DNA from: Rhizopus arrhizus
Taxonomy: Eukaryota > Mucoromycota > Mucoromycetes > Mucorales > Rhizopodaceae
Length of the DNA stretch: 64,000 bases
Assembly (NCBI GenBank): GCA_024220505.1
Contig: JAKZZE010000002.1
Coordinates: 1,612,001 to 1,676,000, forward strand
Direction: 5' to 3'
Shown here: piece by piece, positions 12,561-23,580 of the stretch
Numbering within the stretch: position 1 is the first letter of the stretch
Layout: each line of letters opens with the position of its first letter
Translations under genes and position numbers: made by a program
Notes under the pieces: generated by a model
What the model was told of the DNA's origin: nothing
The model's database searches: none
What the model saw: only the letters and a program-made list of their open reading frames with translations

Positions 12561-13857
12561 AAAAGCTGTGATGTTTATTGAGACTCATCAAAGGGGATAG
12601 AAAAGTGGCAGAAATGGATTAATCCATGACTTGCCACGAAAATACAAGAGATAGTTAACATAAAGAATTGTAAGCAAATAGTTTTGATAGTTCTTTGTAA
12701 AATTGTTTGATAATGATATTGTCCAAGGCAAAAATCTGTGTAAAGAATTGTTGTCAGTGAGCTTTCTATACAAATTGGATGACTGTAGCAAAAGAAAAGT
12801 TGAATTTGTTTTTTAAATGTCCAAAATCCAATTTTTGGAAACGTACAACCAGAGTTTCTGGGGAAAAGTATAGATTACTTTTGGCAAAATTTACAACTTC
12901 TAACTCATCTTCTTTCCAAAACTGTATTTCTTAGGTGTCACCTCAATGTTTTGTTATTGTGTCAAATATGTACTTTTTTTAAAATAAAAAACCAGCCTTT
13001 TGATCCTCTTTTGATGGATTTGTATGATAGATTAAAAAAAGACAGACAACATAGTCAAATGTTGTTTTTTTTTTTTCTCACTTTGCTTCTTTATCAAGTT
13101 TCATCAGCAGTAAATATCTTTTTATTAAAGGGCAAGACTGCTTACATTAGTAAATACAGATGAAGCGCAAAAAGAAGCTTCTTTTGGACCCTCCAGCTCA
13201 AAAGGGTTCATCAACCAAAAAACCGAAAGGCAAACAAAGCCTATTATATGGAAAGTGCTGTCAGGTAGTAAAACAAGATTAAGGTCATACTTGTATGGTC
13301 GTCAGTGCTTTAGGTTCTCAAGCAATTCAAGGAAAATTTCCTGTTTAAGAAGACTCTGACAACGATTTTTAACCTCCCATTAAATCTACTTTCAGTTATG
13401 TGTCACTTACTAACTCATTCAAAGGTCTCAAAAAGAAGTCAGGTATACTTTGTGATAGCCTGTGTTTTCTCTGCATGAATAAGCAAACTAATGCAAATAA
13501 TATTAGACAAAGGAAAGTCTTCCACCAATAGTAAAAAGGCGGCCAAAATAAAGAGAAATAAACGTAAGGAAGAGGTATTACATACATCCACGACGCCTCA
13601 AGAACAAGATCTGAACATATCTGTTACTTCTCTTGCTGAATTATACTACCATTACAACAATGACAAAGACTTGTATGCTGCTACCCCTTCTGCAATTACT
13701 ACTGCTCCTTCTACATCTGCCGCTACGGTATCTGCTATTAAAGGCTCTAACGATCAAGAAAAGAAAACTCCTAAAGCTGCTCAACGGAAAAAGGACAAAC
13801 AATTAGTTTAGAATTGCCAAAGAAAAAAAAGAAACTCAAAAACCATCTGCAAAGTTA
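12561..13857 (+). other. Gene-poor DNA with broken frames before the Fanzor relic
   Basis: At 13160 a short frame starts MKRKKKLLLDPP and is Lys-rich, like a nuclear localisation signal. At 13491-13811 a Lys/Ala/Thr/Ser-rich low-complexity frame of 106 codons ends just before the Fanzor-like core. Both may be decayed N-terminal parts of that gene, since they lie on the same strand with no other gene between them. No domain is recognisable in either. Confidence 0.35.
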
Positions 13858-14612
13858 ATGAAATGCTCCACTTGTGATGAAGCTGACTTTACTAGACCTT
13901 CTAGCCCCAAGTGTCTTTACCATGTCAAAAGCAAGGTAGAAGTACACCCAAAGTTTATAAAAACCTCAGTCATCAAGGCAGATTTGAAAAATGCTTGCAA
14001 GAATGCCAATATGCTTCCAAAAATCCAGAATGTGATATCTCATATAACGCAAGTCGTCTATGCTAAGTCTATTTTTGCAAACTGCTTTTGCCTTGACCAA
14101 GTAAAGAATAAGCAAGCGTCTGCTGCTTTTACTCACAGCTTGGTTCATCAACTTTCGTCAAAAGACCATTTGATGATAGTATCAGGCACAGCAATAATAA
14201 TTCTATTGTGAAAAGAAACAACTCTGTGACGAGTAACAAAAATAGATCGCACTTTCTTCAAAAGAAAGCAAATCCAGCTATTCCTTACAAGAAGAGAATG
14301 GTTGCTTATGGTAACGGCTCTTTTTTCTGGATCTATAAAAGGAAATTTCCTGCTTCTACCAGACGGACTACGGATGCTATTAAGGTATTAAAGAATGCAT
14401 AAAGGAAAACCAAATTTATCTATGTTACTGAGGCTTTTACTAGCCAAACATGTAATCAATGTAAAACCAAAAACTATGCAAAGATTACATTAGCCAAATC
14501 AAAACAAAAAGTACGTGGTATCCTCAGGTGTAGTTTTTGTAGTACGGTATGGAATGGTGGTGTGACGGCTGCCAAAAGCATACACTATTTTTTACACACA
14601 TGTCACAACACA
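13858..14612 (+). pseudogene. Fanzor/OrfB (TnpB-like) nuclease relic
   Basis: Remnant of a eukaryotic TnpB homologue (OrfB zinc-ribbon family, RuvC-like, RNA-guided in studied members). The first block (13858-14160) has a CSTC pair and an HITQVVYAKSIFAN segment like the N-terminal half of Fanzors. The second (14208-14402) has KKRMVAYGNGSFFW. The third (14403-14612, another frame) reads VTEAFTSQTCNQC, then GILRCSFCSTVWNGGVTAAK. Both CxxC pairs of the zinc ribbon are intact (14451-14462 and 14529-14540). The usual RuvC-III NRDxNAA is NGGVTAA here, so the catalytic Asp is lost. Frame changes and a stop separate the blocks. The region between the N-terminal and RuvC blocks is much shorter than in full-length proteins, suggesting internal deletion. 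Terminal repeats were not identified. Confidence 0.7.
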
Positions 14613-16556
14613 ATAATGAAAGACCTCTCAAATAGACGAATTCTGCTTCTTCTGAAGATTGTATGAGAACTCCATAACAGATTCTCATCCTTTACCTAGA
14701 GACTAAGTTTATAATATTTTTTTATGATAATCTTTTACTAATATTCATTTCATGTATTTATATCTTTTGATGTCTCTCTTTCACTTTCACTGCTTATTTT
14801 ATCTCAAACCATCTGAACTTTCTCAGAACAATTATTATCAAAACTTCACTGCTTGGTTTCTAAATTACTTATTTTTTCCGAATTATTTTTTATTTTTCCC
14901 CAATTTTTTATTTTTCCTTTACTTTTATGGTTATAGCACAGACTAAAGATCACTTCATGTACTTGAATAATTCTCTACAGATATATTCGTTACAACAAAT
15001 TTTTGATCTTTATTGCTTCATAAAATATTTTACTCTAGGCTTTTTTAAAATTATTTTATGTCGTTGGCAAATAATAAATGCCATTTAATTTTATAACGCG
15101 TAAAACATCAAAATATCGCTTTACTTGTCCCACTGCATCTCTGCAGTACTTTTCCTCACATTCATTTACCAAATTTATTAAAATAGCAACCGCAAATAAA
15201 ACATGACTAATGTGTATCAATCTCGTTTCATGTTATTGGTAAAGGTAATCATCTGAGCTACAAAGACTTTGCAAAAAAAAAAAAAAAATTCACCACGTCA
15301 ATATGTATACATCTTTTTAATAGAATACGGAACCATTAATCTATCAAAGACAATCAAGGAGTGTGTAAAACTATTATTAAATAACTGTGAATAATTCAAA
15401 AGCCCTTCATTAAATTTCTTTATGAATGTATGATATTTGTGAGTCATCTCTCTTCAATAAAATATACTTTCACCTCAATAAGCTCTACATCCAAAATAAT
15501 ATTACCCTATCTTAATACAAGATCCCTGCCCTGAGAAAAAAAAAAAAAAAAAAAAAAAAGTTCTTAATCTCCGCATTATCACAAGAATGAGATCGCTGTC
15601 AGAGCTTAAAGTTTAAACATAAATCAGTGTAACCCTTATTCAATAAAATGCATTATGAACTGAAAATGAATGGCTAAAATAAAGAATGATGAATGGGAAA
15701 ATAGTACTTTTTTTTTATGAGCTAATTCAAAGGCTAAAAGATATAGATCGGATACACACGCACATATGAATACTCGGAAGCAGTGATGATTCTCCGACAA
15801 TGACCTAAAGAGATATCACTGAGTGAATTATGCAATGCATTGAAGCAACACAGTCCATGAATATAAATAAAGAAATAAATAAAGAATAGAAACCAATCAG
15901 AATGTATTCATAGTGAGTTAATTCCATTTGTCCCTTTCTTATTGTCTGACTCAATTCCCCCACAATTTAATATCATTGGACAATAGTTAAAATGGCTAAT
16001 CGTTTATGCAAAAAGTGGCGAGCTTTTTTTTTAGTTCGTTTGTTTATTTATTATTATTTTTACTATAAAATGTACTCACTAAAATAAAAGAAACAAGCTT
16101 TTTATTTTATTTTTATTTTTATTTTTCTTATAAAAATCACATGAATTTTATCTTTTTTTCTTTTTTGTTTAGTCAACAAAAACATTACAACTTTTTTTTT
16201 TGGGCAAATGACGGCAAATTATGGAAAAATATAGAGTAAAATATAGAATCTCCGATGTTAAATCAAACAAAGAATGGCTTAAAAATATTTCAAATAGAAT
16301 AAAATAGAGATCAATTCTTTGGTTTATTTAATAAAGAAAAAAAAAGAAAAGAGTAAGAGTGTATATGAATTGATGATGAAAGTAAAGTGTAAAAATAAGC
16401 TTATAAATAATAATAAAAATAAAATTCACTTAGTGGAAACATCCGGGTTTTTTAATACTAAAAATATATAAAAAAAAGAAACCATATTTTTTTAATTTGA
16501 TCCCCCTTTTTTTTTTTTTTTTTCTCATTTCTTTTTCTTTTTTTTTATTCTTAATA
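14613..16556. other. Gene-free AT-rich spacer
   Basis: Nearly 2 kb with no credible gene. It has homopolymer runs (A run at 15537-15559; T-rich blocks at 16020-16200). The last 60 bases are a T/CT-rich tract directly before the WRKY-gene start codon, the kind of leader seen before several genes in this window. Confidence 0.6.
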
Positions 16557-17366
16557 ATGAGTGATAATGTATATTCTATGACATCCGATTTAGTAACACC
16601 TTTATATGATTTACAAGAAGTAATTCAGCATTACAGATCACAACCTGAACTATTAAAATTAATATTAACAAGTAAAGTGGAAGAAGATAAACGAAGAGCT
16701 GAAGAAGCAAAATTAAGAGCAAAAGAATTGGATTTATTATTACAACAGCAAACATCAAATAAACGTAAATCTTTTGGTTCAGATCATGAAGAATCAATTG
16801 AAAAACGTAGACATTCTGCTGCAGCTGCCATGCTGGCCATGGGAGGAGGCGCAATTATACCAAACGATACCATGCATCCTATACAGAGAACAAGGTATGA
16901 AATGATTGGATAGGAAAGAATGATATTAAATTATATATAAAGTATTAGCAGTAGTGAAGAAGAACAAGATATCTCAAGTGCCTATCCATCTCCAGTGGCT
17001 GAGGAAGAAGAATATGTAAAACCAAGCAGTCGTAAGAGAAGAGAGATGCAAGCAATAACAAAAATAGTAGAAACAAGAGAATTTCCTTATGTTGACAATT
17101 ATTTTTGGAAGAATAACGGCAATACAATACAAAAGAAAACTGGCTGCAAAAGTATTTATTATAAATGCTCGAATAGCAACAAGGTAAAAAACGGGATATT
17201 GCGGGTGACATATGAATTTCATGCTCATTCTCACGTTCATTGTGTAACTTAGGGATGCACTGTCAATAAAACAGTAACAGCAAGGCCAAATGGTGAATAT
17301 CTTATCAAATATCGTGGTTGCCATTTAAAGGATTGTGGCAAAGTAGAAAGAATACGCGATTTATGA
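16557..17366 (+). CDS. WRKY-type zinc-finger DNA-binding protein
   Basis: Exons 16557-16894, 16949-17183 and 17253-17366 give 228 residues. The N-terminal half has a conserved-looking helical segment (LYDLQEVIQHYRSQPELLKL) and a charged coiled-coil stretch, then an acidic/Ser patch and a basic SSRKRRE signal. The C-terminal 65 residues carry a WRKY/GCM1-fold domain. A YFWKNNGNTIQKK segment stands where plants have WRKYGQK. It is followed by YYKCSNS-KGC, NKTVTARPNGEYLIKYRG and a final H-x3-C ligand pair. The predicted role is a nuclear transcription factor. The intron between KCSNSNK and GCT splits the Cys pair. Start chosen as the first ATG after the CT tract. It is convergent with the LIM-RhoGAP, 107 bp apart. 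Confidence 0.78.
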
Positions 17367-17473
17367 TTTATACCAAAATAATAATAACAATATTTATGCA
17401 ATCGTCCTTTTTTTTTTTTATGTACAAAAAACCAAAAAAAAAAAAAATAATAAAATCTTCTTTATGTTTTATA

Positions 17474-20400
17474 TCATTGATTATATGAATTAAAGCTATC
17501 TGTTCTACGTGGTGGATTCATGAGTTGAGGTGTAGGTTTTGTTTGCTGTGGTATGAAATCAGAAGATGGATGGTGATTACTATAGGGTAAATATTGTTGA
17601 GGTGTATAAATGGATGTAGGTGGAAGTCGATTGAGTTCTAGAGAAGAACAAGATTTATTTAAACCACTGCCTTGATGTTTCACTGTTTGTTCAACCTTCT
17701 TTAAGAATTCTCTGGGTGACATGTCAATTCCACTAAGACTAGGATCTCGCAAGAATACCTCGAGATCCTCTGGAACCAAACAAAATTCATTACAAGATTC
17801 CAAGATCGTCTCCACCACATTGATGGCCGTAAATGATTCATCCTTTAAGGGATCCTTGTGGTGAGCAGTCAAGATGTTGGGTGCAATGACACGTGCCAGA
17901 TTAGGAATATCCATTCGACTTCCGACTTCATCTGTCACATGCGAATAAGTTGCCACCCAGCGAAAAAAGAGAAAGAGAACTTCCATCGTCACTCGATTGG
18001 TCATCGGCAGCATACAGCAGGCCAGATGAAGTGCTCTTTTTCGCTGATCAGGGTCTGAGATTCTATCACAGCACATGAATAAACTGTGTAATCGGTGAGT
18101 CATCAAGGGATCTGGCAGGTCACGCAAAAACTTTTTAAGGAGAGCGGCCACTTGCACACCATTCTCGGCTGTCAGATCTACCTCATTTGGATTCTTATCT
18201 AAGCATTCAGTCAATTCCCTCAATCGGCGAATATTACCATTCTTTCGAAAGATACCCTCGACTGACATATCCTTTTGTCTCATCGCCGTAATCGCGTCGT
18301 CAATGAAGGAGGCTAATCGGACAGGAGAGGGTCCGAGAGCCAAATTGGATTCGACTCCGGTTCGATCCGTGAGGACATCCAGTGGAACCCCAAAGGTACC
18401 TATCTCCTTCGCCTTGGGTTGATTCGTCTTTTTGGCTTTGAAGGGTGTGAAGAACTTGCCCCAGATCGATGATTTTTTACTCTCAATCATGTTTAGTAAT
18501 TCTGTGCTCGAGAAACTCGTGCGAACATAAGATTCGATCTGTACTACTGCCACATAACGAATGATCATGTATTGAAGTGCAGAGAGTTCCGAAAGATAAA
18601 TCCGGGGTCGTCCTGAGAGACCGGTTGCTACTTGGGTTGCTGTGGTGTTTGTCTCTGATGATGACAGTGGCTTGTTTCCTCCCACGGCAACTGCTGCAAG
18701 ATGAGGCAAATCATCCAAACCGACACTTCGTCTATTCAAACTATCCGTTCGCGTTGGTAGATTGTTTCGGGAAGGCATGCTGGTGTTACCAAGAATTGTG
18801 GAACGCTTGTTGGCTGTCTTGAAAGAACGTGACATCTTTCGATCAAGTCGAGTGGTGGAGGATGAAACGGTCTTGGCATCCTTGATCTCGGTAGGATAGA
18901 TATTTTCAAGTTGACCTCTTTCATCTATCATTTGTTGAAGTTCTTTGGATGCACCAAGCATATTGGGTGGAACCTCTTTAAGAATATGACTTGCTTTGGT
19001 GTTATTCAGTTTCGTAGAATAATCCACAGTAGATAGTTGAGAGTCTAATTAAAGGGAAAAGAAGTACAATAAGTAAGCGGAGAAATTTTATTCACGTCTT
19101 CTTTTTTATTACCTGTAATCTGCATCAAATTACAAAGTCGACTTAGTGCAATTCTTAAAAGGTAACTGTATTGTGCCAATTTTGAGACATAATCAAAATG
19201 GTAAGGGCTCGTGTTGGCACAGGATGTACAATAAAGTTGAAGATTAACCAAGGTCGCGTTGTTCTCGTGCAAGGCGCGATCACAATTTTTACATTTAAAA
19301 CAAGTGAGATGCCAACGATATTCACTATGCTTCATACACTGATCTTCAATGATATTCTTACACTCTTGACAAAAATCTGTATTTTTTGCATGAACCAATC
19401 GTTGACAATCTCGACTGTGTCTTTCTTTGCCTGGGATTTCCATCAATCGTGCCAATAAATGAGGAATAGCGACTGATTTGCCTACGATCATTTCCTGTGT
19501 TTATAAAAAGTAAGCTATTCTGAAATGTAACAAAAGATTAGATTTCTATTACCAATAATAAAGCAGCATTTAGAGTAACACGAATTAGCACTTTTAAATA
19601 ATGAGCTAATCCAGTAACGAGGGATAATAATTCTTGAGTGATACCCAACTTTTTCATTTCCATATCTCCTGTTCTGGACAATAAAGAGAAAAAATTGATA
19701 ATTTTTTTACAAAGCATCTTGGCATCTTTGGTATATTTGAATTCTATATAGAAACTATCTTATTACTAACTATACATCAATAGACTCTCTTTTATTTACC
19801 TGGTTGTTGGAATTCTTGATAGATAGCAGCTATTTTATCGATACCTGCAAATAATGCCTCTACATGAACAAGGAATCTTTCTGATAAACATATACTTTCA
19901 AGATAAGATCCATTGGATACGTGTAATAACATTTCAGATATACAAACAGCAGAAGATTCTATACAGAATTCATTGTCAACATCCTGCGTTCACAAGATAA
20001 ATTCTCACCTTCAAATGCTGATAAAACAGACCAAATACTAATTACTTTCTCTTCTGTATCTTTTTGAATCTTGATTAATTCATATGGTGTTTTTGGTATA
20101 TACTCTTTTTAATAAATTAGTCATCTAGTTGTACCATCCATTTTCATATTTTACTTGGGGGATATCTTTCTCCTTCTTTTAATGCAGGATAAGCAATTCT
20201 AACGCTCCAAAACTAGCGATAAAAAAGTAAGTTTCTTGACTTCTTTTCTCGACAGTGCAACCTACCTTTTGTATCATGTAACATTCTGGATGCCAATGAT
20301 CCACAATTGTATTATCTCTTGGAATCTCCACATATTGTTTCAAAATGGCCATATCGCAACCAGCACAAGATACAGCAAATCGAGTACTATAGTGAAAATG

Positions 20401-20828
20401 ACAATAGACTTGATCATCATGTTCATAGTATGAATCATCTTGTCCAAAGACAGTTGAGCAGTCACTGCAAGTGAAATGATCTGGGTGGTATTTCTTATCC
20501 AATGCAATAATATACGTTCCACGCAGAGGCTCATCACACTCTGCACAGACGAGTTCCAATCGTTTAAAGTAATCTTTTTCACACAGCGGTTGGCCGTATT
20601 CGGTTGGATGTGGTAAATAACGTGAGGCGACGGGTGTATCACAATCCTAAATTATAATTTCTTAATTATTATTGCCTTTCCTTATTATTGTTATTATTTT
20701 ACCCAGCAAGTGAAACAGTGAGGATGAAAGGCACCATCTAATGCCTTGACAAGTTGATCGCCTAATGGTAAGTTACATTTTGAACATAAAAGTACATGCT
20801 TTATTGAAGTGGGGGAATCAAGGTTCAT
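17474..20828 (-). CDS. LRG1: LRG1-like LIM-domain Rho GTPase-activating protein
   Basis: Predicted GAP for a Rho GTPase (Rho1 in yeast), acting at polarity sites on wall synthesis. Eight exons: 20703-20828, 20266-20646, 20155-20212, 20009-20104, 19800-19958, 19553-19743, 19113-19494 and 17474-19044. All phases agree, giving 987 residues, close to yeast Lrg1 (about 1017). LIM1 (CSKCNLPLGD) and LIM2 (CAECDEPLRG) are N-terminal, followed by a CAGCDMAILK half and a helical linker. LIM3 (CQECKNIIEDQC) lies near residues 370-430. The RhoGAP domain spans about residues 676-860, with the arginine-finger motif GIFRKNGNIRRL and LLKKFLRDLPDPLM. The tail is Pro/Ser/Gln-rich. The 3' splice site before exon 4 is A-rich (TTAAAAAG). 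Confidence 0.9.
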
Positions 20829-21829
20829 TTCTGTTGTGTTTTGGTGTTGTTATAAAGAGTGGAGTATAGTTATTATTTATAGTGTGTGTTGTATGGTATT
20901 TTTTTATGTTTCTATTCTATAAGTGAAATATAATTCTTTTTTCATGTACAAGCTATAAAAAAGAGGAGAAAAATTATAAATAAATGAAAACACTACGAAA
21001 AAATAGAGAGAGAAAGAGAGAGAAAGAGAAAGAGGAGAAAGAGAGTGTGGGTGGGTGAATGAGGAATATAAATGATTGGAAGCCAAATTGGTTTATATAT
21101 TGTGAATTCCCTTATTAGGACCAGTAACTCATGAAGTAAGCGGACTTTTTTTATATTTCTACTGTCTCTTTAAAAGTAGAGTAACTTGGGCCACTTTTTA
21201 TGCGAGACAGATTACATGTGTCTTTTTCTTTTTTTTTTTTTTTTTTTTTTTCATACACGAACACTTTATAGTCTTAAATAATTAATTATAAGCTTGTCTT
21301 GTATGTATTGGTTTTACCATAAATTAATTCAGTAATAATCTGTATAACGATTAAAATCCTTTTATACACTTGATATCTTGATTGTAGAATAAAACGACGC
21401 GTTATTGAGACATGTCAATTCATTAGCTTTTTGCTTCATAAGTCAGTGATTTGTTAAGGTGATACGTGGTAAATAAAAATATATCAAATATCAATGCTCA
21501 AAGATCATGATTTTAACTTTTTTTGGTGAAAAAAAGCAAGATCATATTTTAAACACACGTTCTTTTCTTTCTTTTTTAATATTTTTTTTTATCTTTTATA
21601 AACAAGGAATCATCCTTTCATAGAAACAAAAACATGCCTCACTTTACCACGTTCCTTTCTCTCTTTCTTTCTATATATTTCTTGCTCAAACAAAATAATT
21701 AAAAAAAGATTTGATTATTATTGTAAATATGACAAGAAGGCATATGTCTACAATAATATTAAAAAATATCCCTTTTGAAATAAAATATTAAAAATTATTT
21801 TTAAGTTATTTCTATACTAAATTAAAATC

Positions 21830-21860
<31 letters not shown>

Positions 21861-22339
21861 GCTTAATATATCTGATCACTAAATAGTATCATTTAAACAT
21901 TTTCTTTTTTAATGAAATTCTTTTTATAATTTTCTTTTTCTGTCTCTTTTACGCTCTTTTAGCATACAATTCTTACCTTTGAACTGGTTTCTTTCAACCG
22001 TCACACACAGACCTGAAATAACCACGTTTTCCTGTATAACCCAAAACAATTATACAATCCTAGTTTTCGATATATTGCCAGTATCCAGCGAAATTATCAA
22101 CCGTATTGATTTAAACTCCATCTAAACCTTGTTAAATTATATACGTTACTTGAGCTACCAAGAAAAATAACATTTACATGTAAACAGAGTATAAATATGT
22201 GTGGGTCTTATTCAACGATAAATCAAATAGAGCCACAAGTCTCCTGTATTATTTAAACATATTATTGTATAAAAAAAAAAGAAAATACTTTGAAATGACA
22301 TACTAAGCCATTGGGCCAAAGTTTGCTTTAATTTAAATT
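20829..22339. other. LRG1 upstream region and AT-rich spacer
   Basis: It contains a GA-rich tract at about 21001-21050 (CT-rich on the LRG1 sense strand), which probably belongs to that gene's leader or promoter. T runs at 21229-21251 and A runs at 21836-21860 follow. No gene is seen. Confidence 0.5.
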
Positions 22340-22810
22340 TAATACAATGAATGAACTGTATTGATAACTGGATCAGCATCGTTCAGTTAGAAATAATGCG
22401 TACCTGAATAAACATGGTATGCTGTTGGGTTCATGTACTGATTCAACTGCACGCGGCATGATTAACATGTTCAAACGGTGTACTTTTGCTTTTTATAGCC
22501 ATACGTGTAACAATTGCTTTTGGTATAACAAATGTGTTTCTTCTTATGTCATCATTTAGAACAATGAATTGCAGTAAAAGAAACCTGAAAGAAACTTAAA
22601 GCGAACTTGAATCATAAACACTTGCCAAAATTTACTCGTTCATATGCATACGATTCTACAACCAAAAATAGTTATCCCATAGCTACTTCTGCAACCTTAA
22701 AAATTCTAGGGGACCATTTTATTTTAAAATCCCGGTGTAATGCAGGATGATTCACATAGAGCACAAACGGTGAGCAGGAATGTTGCTCAGTTATTTTCAC
22801 GAAACGTTGT
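22340..22810 (+). pseudogene. Broken Cys-rich reading frame, family unknown
   Basis: Two neighbouring + strand blocks look like decayed coding sequence. The first (about 22370-22560) reads VRNNAYLNKHGMLLG, then a Cys-rich stretch (HTCNNCFWYNKC). The second (about 22585-22800) reads PKFTRSYAYDSTTKNSYPIA, then SRCNAG and, after two stops (TGA 22750, TAG 22759), a GEQECCSVIF segment. The spacing and composition suggest an old transposon or lineage-specific gene. I do not recognise the family. Confidence 0.3.
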
Positions 22811-23580
22811 TTGATAGTCTTTTTTTTTTCTTTATTGGAACATTATGAAATGTTATAATTACGAACAATTATTGACGAATGTATGCTTTGAATATTACTT
22901 ATAATCTTCCCTTTCTTCTCCGAAAGCTTCCCTCGAATTACCACATTGATTTTTTTAAAGATTAATAGCAAAAGCAACCTGAATATCAACTAGTCTTTTT
23001 CTATCACTGCCTACGTCTGTGTGATCAAAATTCACCTGTTTATCATGTACAGTTCGAATCTTCCTTAATCTAACTTAGCTTTGACTGAACACCCAATCTG
23101 TCACTGTTCTTTGAGTAACGAATAAACCCACTGATCAGTAAATACAGTATTTAAGCAAAATATCAAGGGCTGAAGACTACGCATAAAGACATAAAAAGAT
23201 GACTTTTCATGTAAATATTCTGTCTGTCCTTTTCTACTACAACATTTTCGATCGTTTAAGCCTTTGTTTTTTCCACTTTTCGATGAGCTTAATTTATTGA
23301 TTTGAGAATGCTTAATGATACAAAAATTTGGACCAAGTTCCAGCCTTGTGTGCACACATAGTTTGGCTACTGCCAAAGTAGAATTTACCTTGTCGTATAG
23401 AAGGTATTGTAGGAGCTCAATCAAGACCCTGAGAAAGATGTAATTATTTCTTTCTTTTGTTAGAAAAAGATCTTTTTTATTAAACATTTGTGATTTGTTA
23501 CTATATGTTACACAACAAAAGTACCAAGCAGAAAAAAAAAAGGCTTTTTTTGCTTTTATACTCCTTTGAATCTACCTGCA
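22811..23580. other. Spacer upstream of the Zn2Cys6 gene
   Basis: A minus-strand open frame of 128 codons (23101-23487) exists but has no family character. It lies upstream of a promoter-like T-rich tract (23543-23560), and I treat it as unsupported. Otherwise nothing is seen. Confidence 0.4.

Noticed and set aside
19959..20008. A 25-nt intron in the LIM-RhoGAP gene (GTGAG...CGCAG)
   Set aside because: Too short and it breaks the frame. Using the later acceptor at 19959 gives a normal 50-nt intron and the conserved SAFE-ESSAVC junction.
23101..23487. 128-codon minus-strand frame upstream of the Zn2Cys6 gene
   Set aside because: No domain, no leader, and composition not clearly coding.
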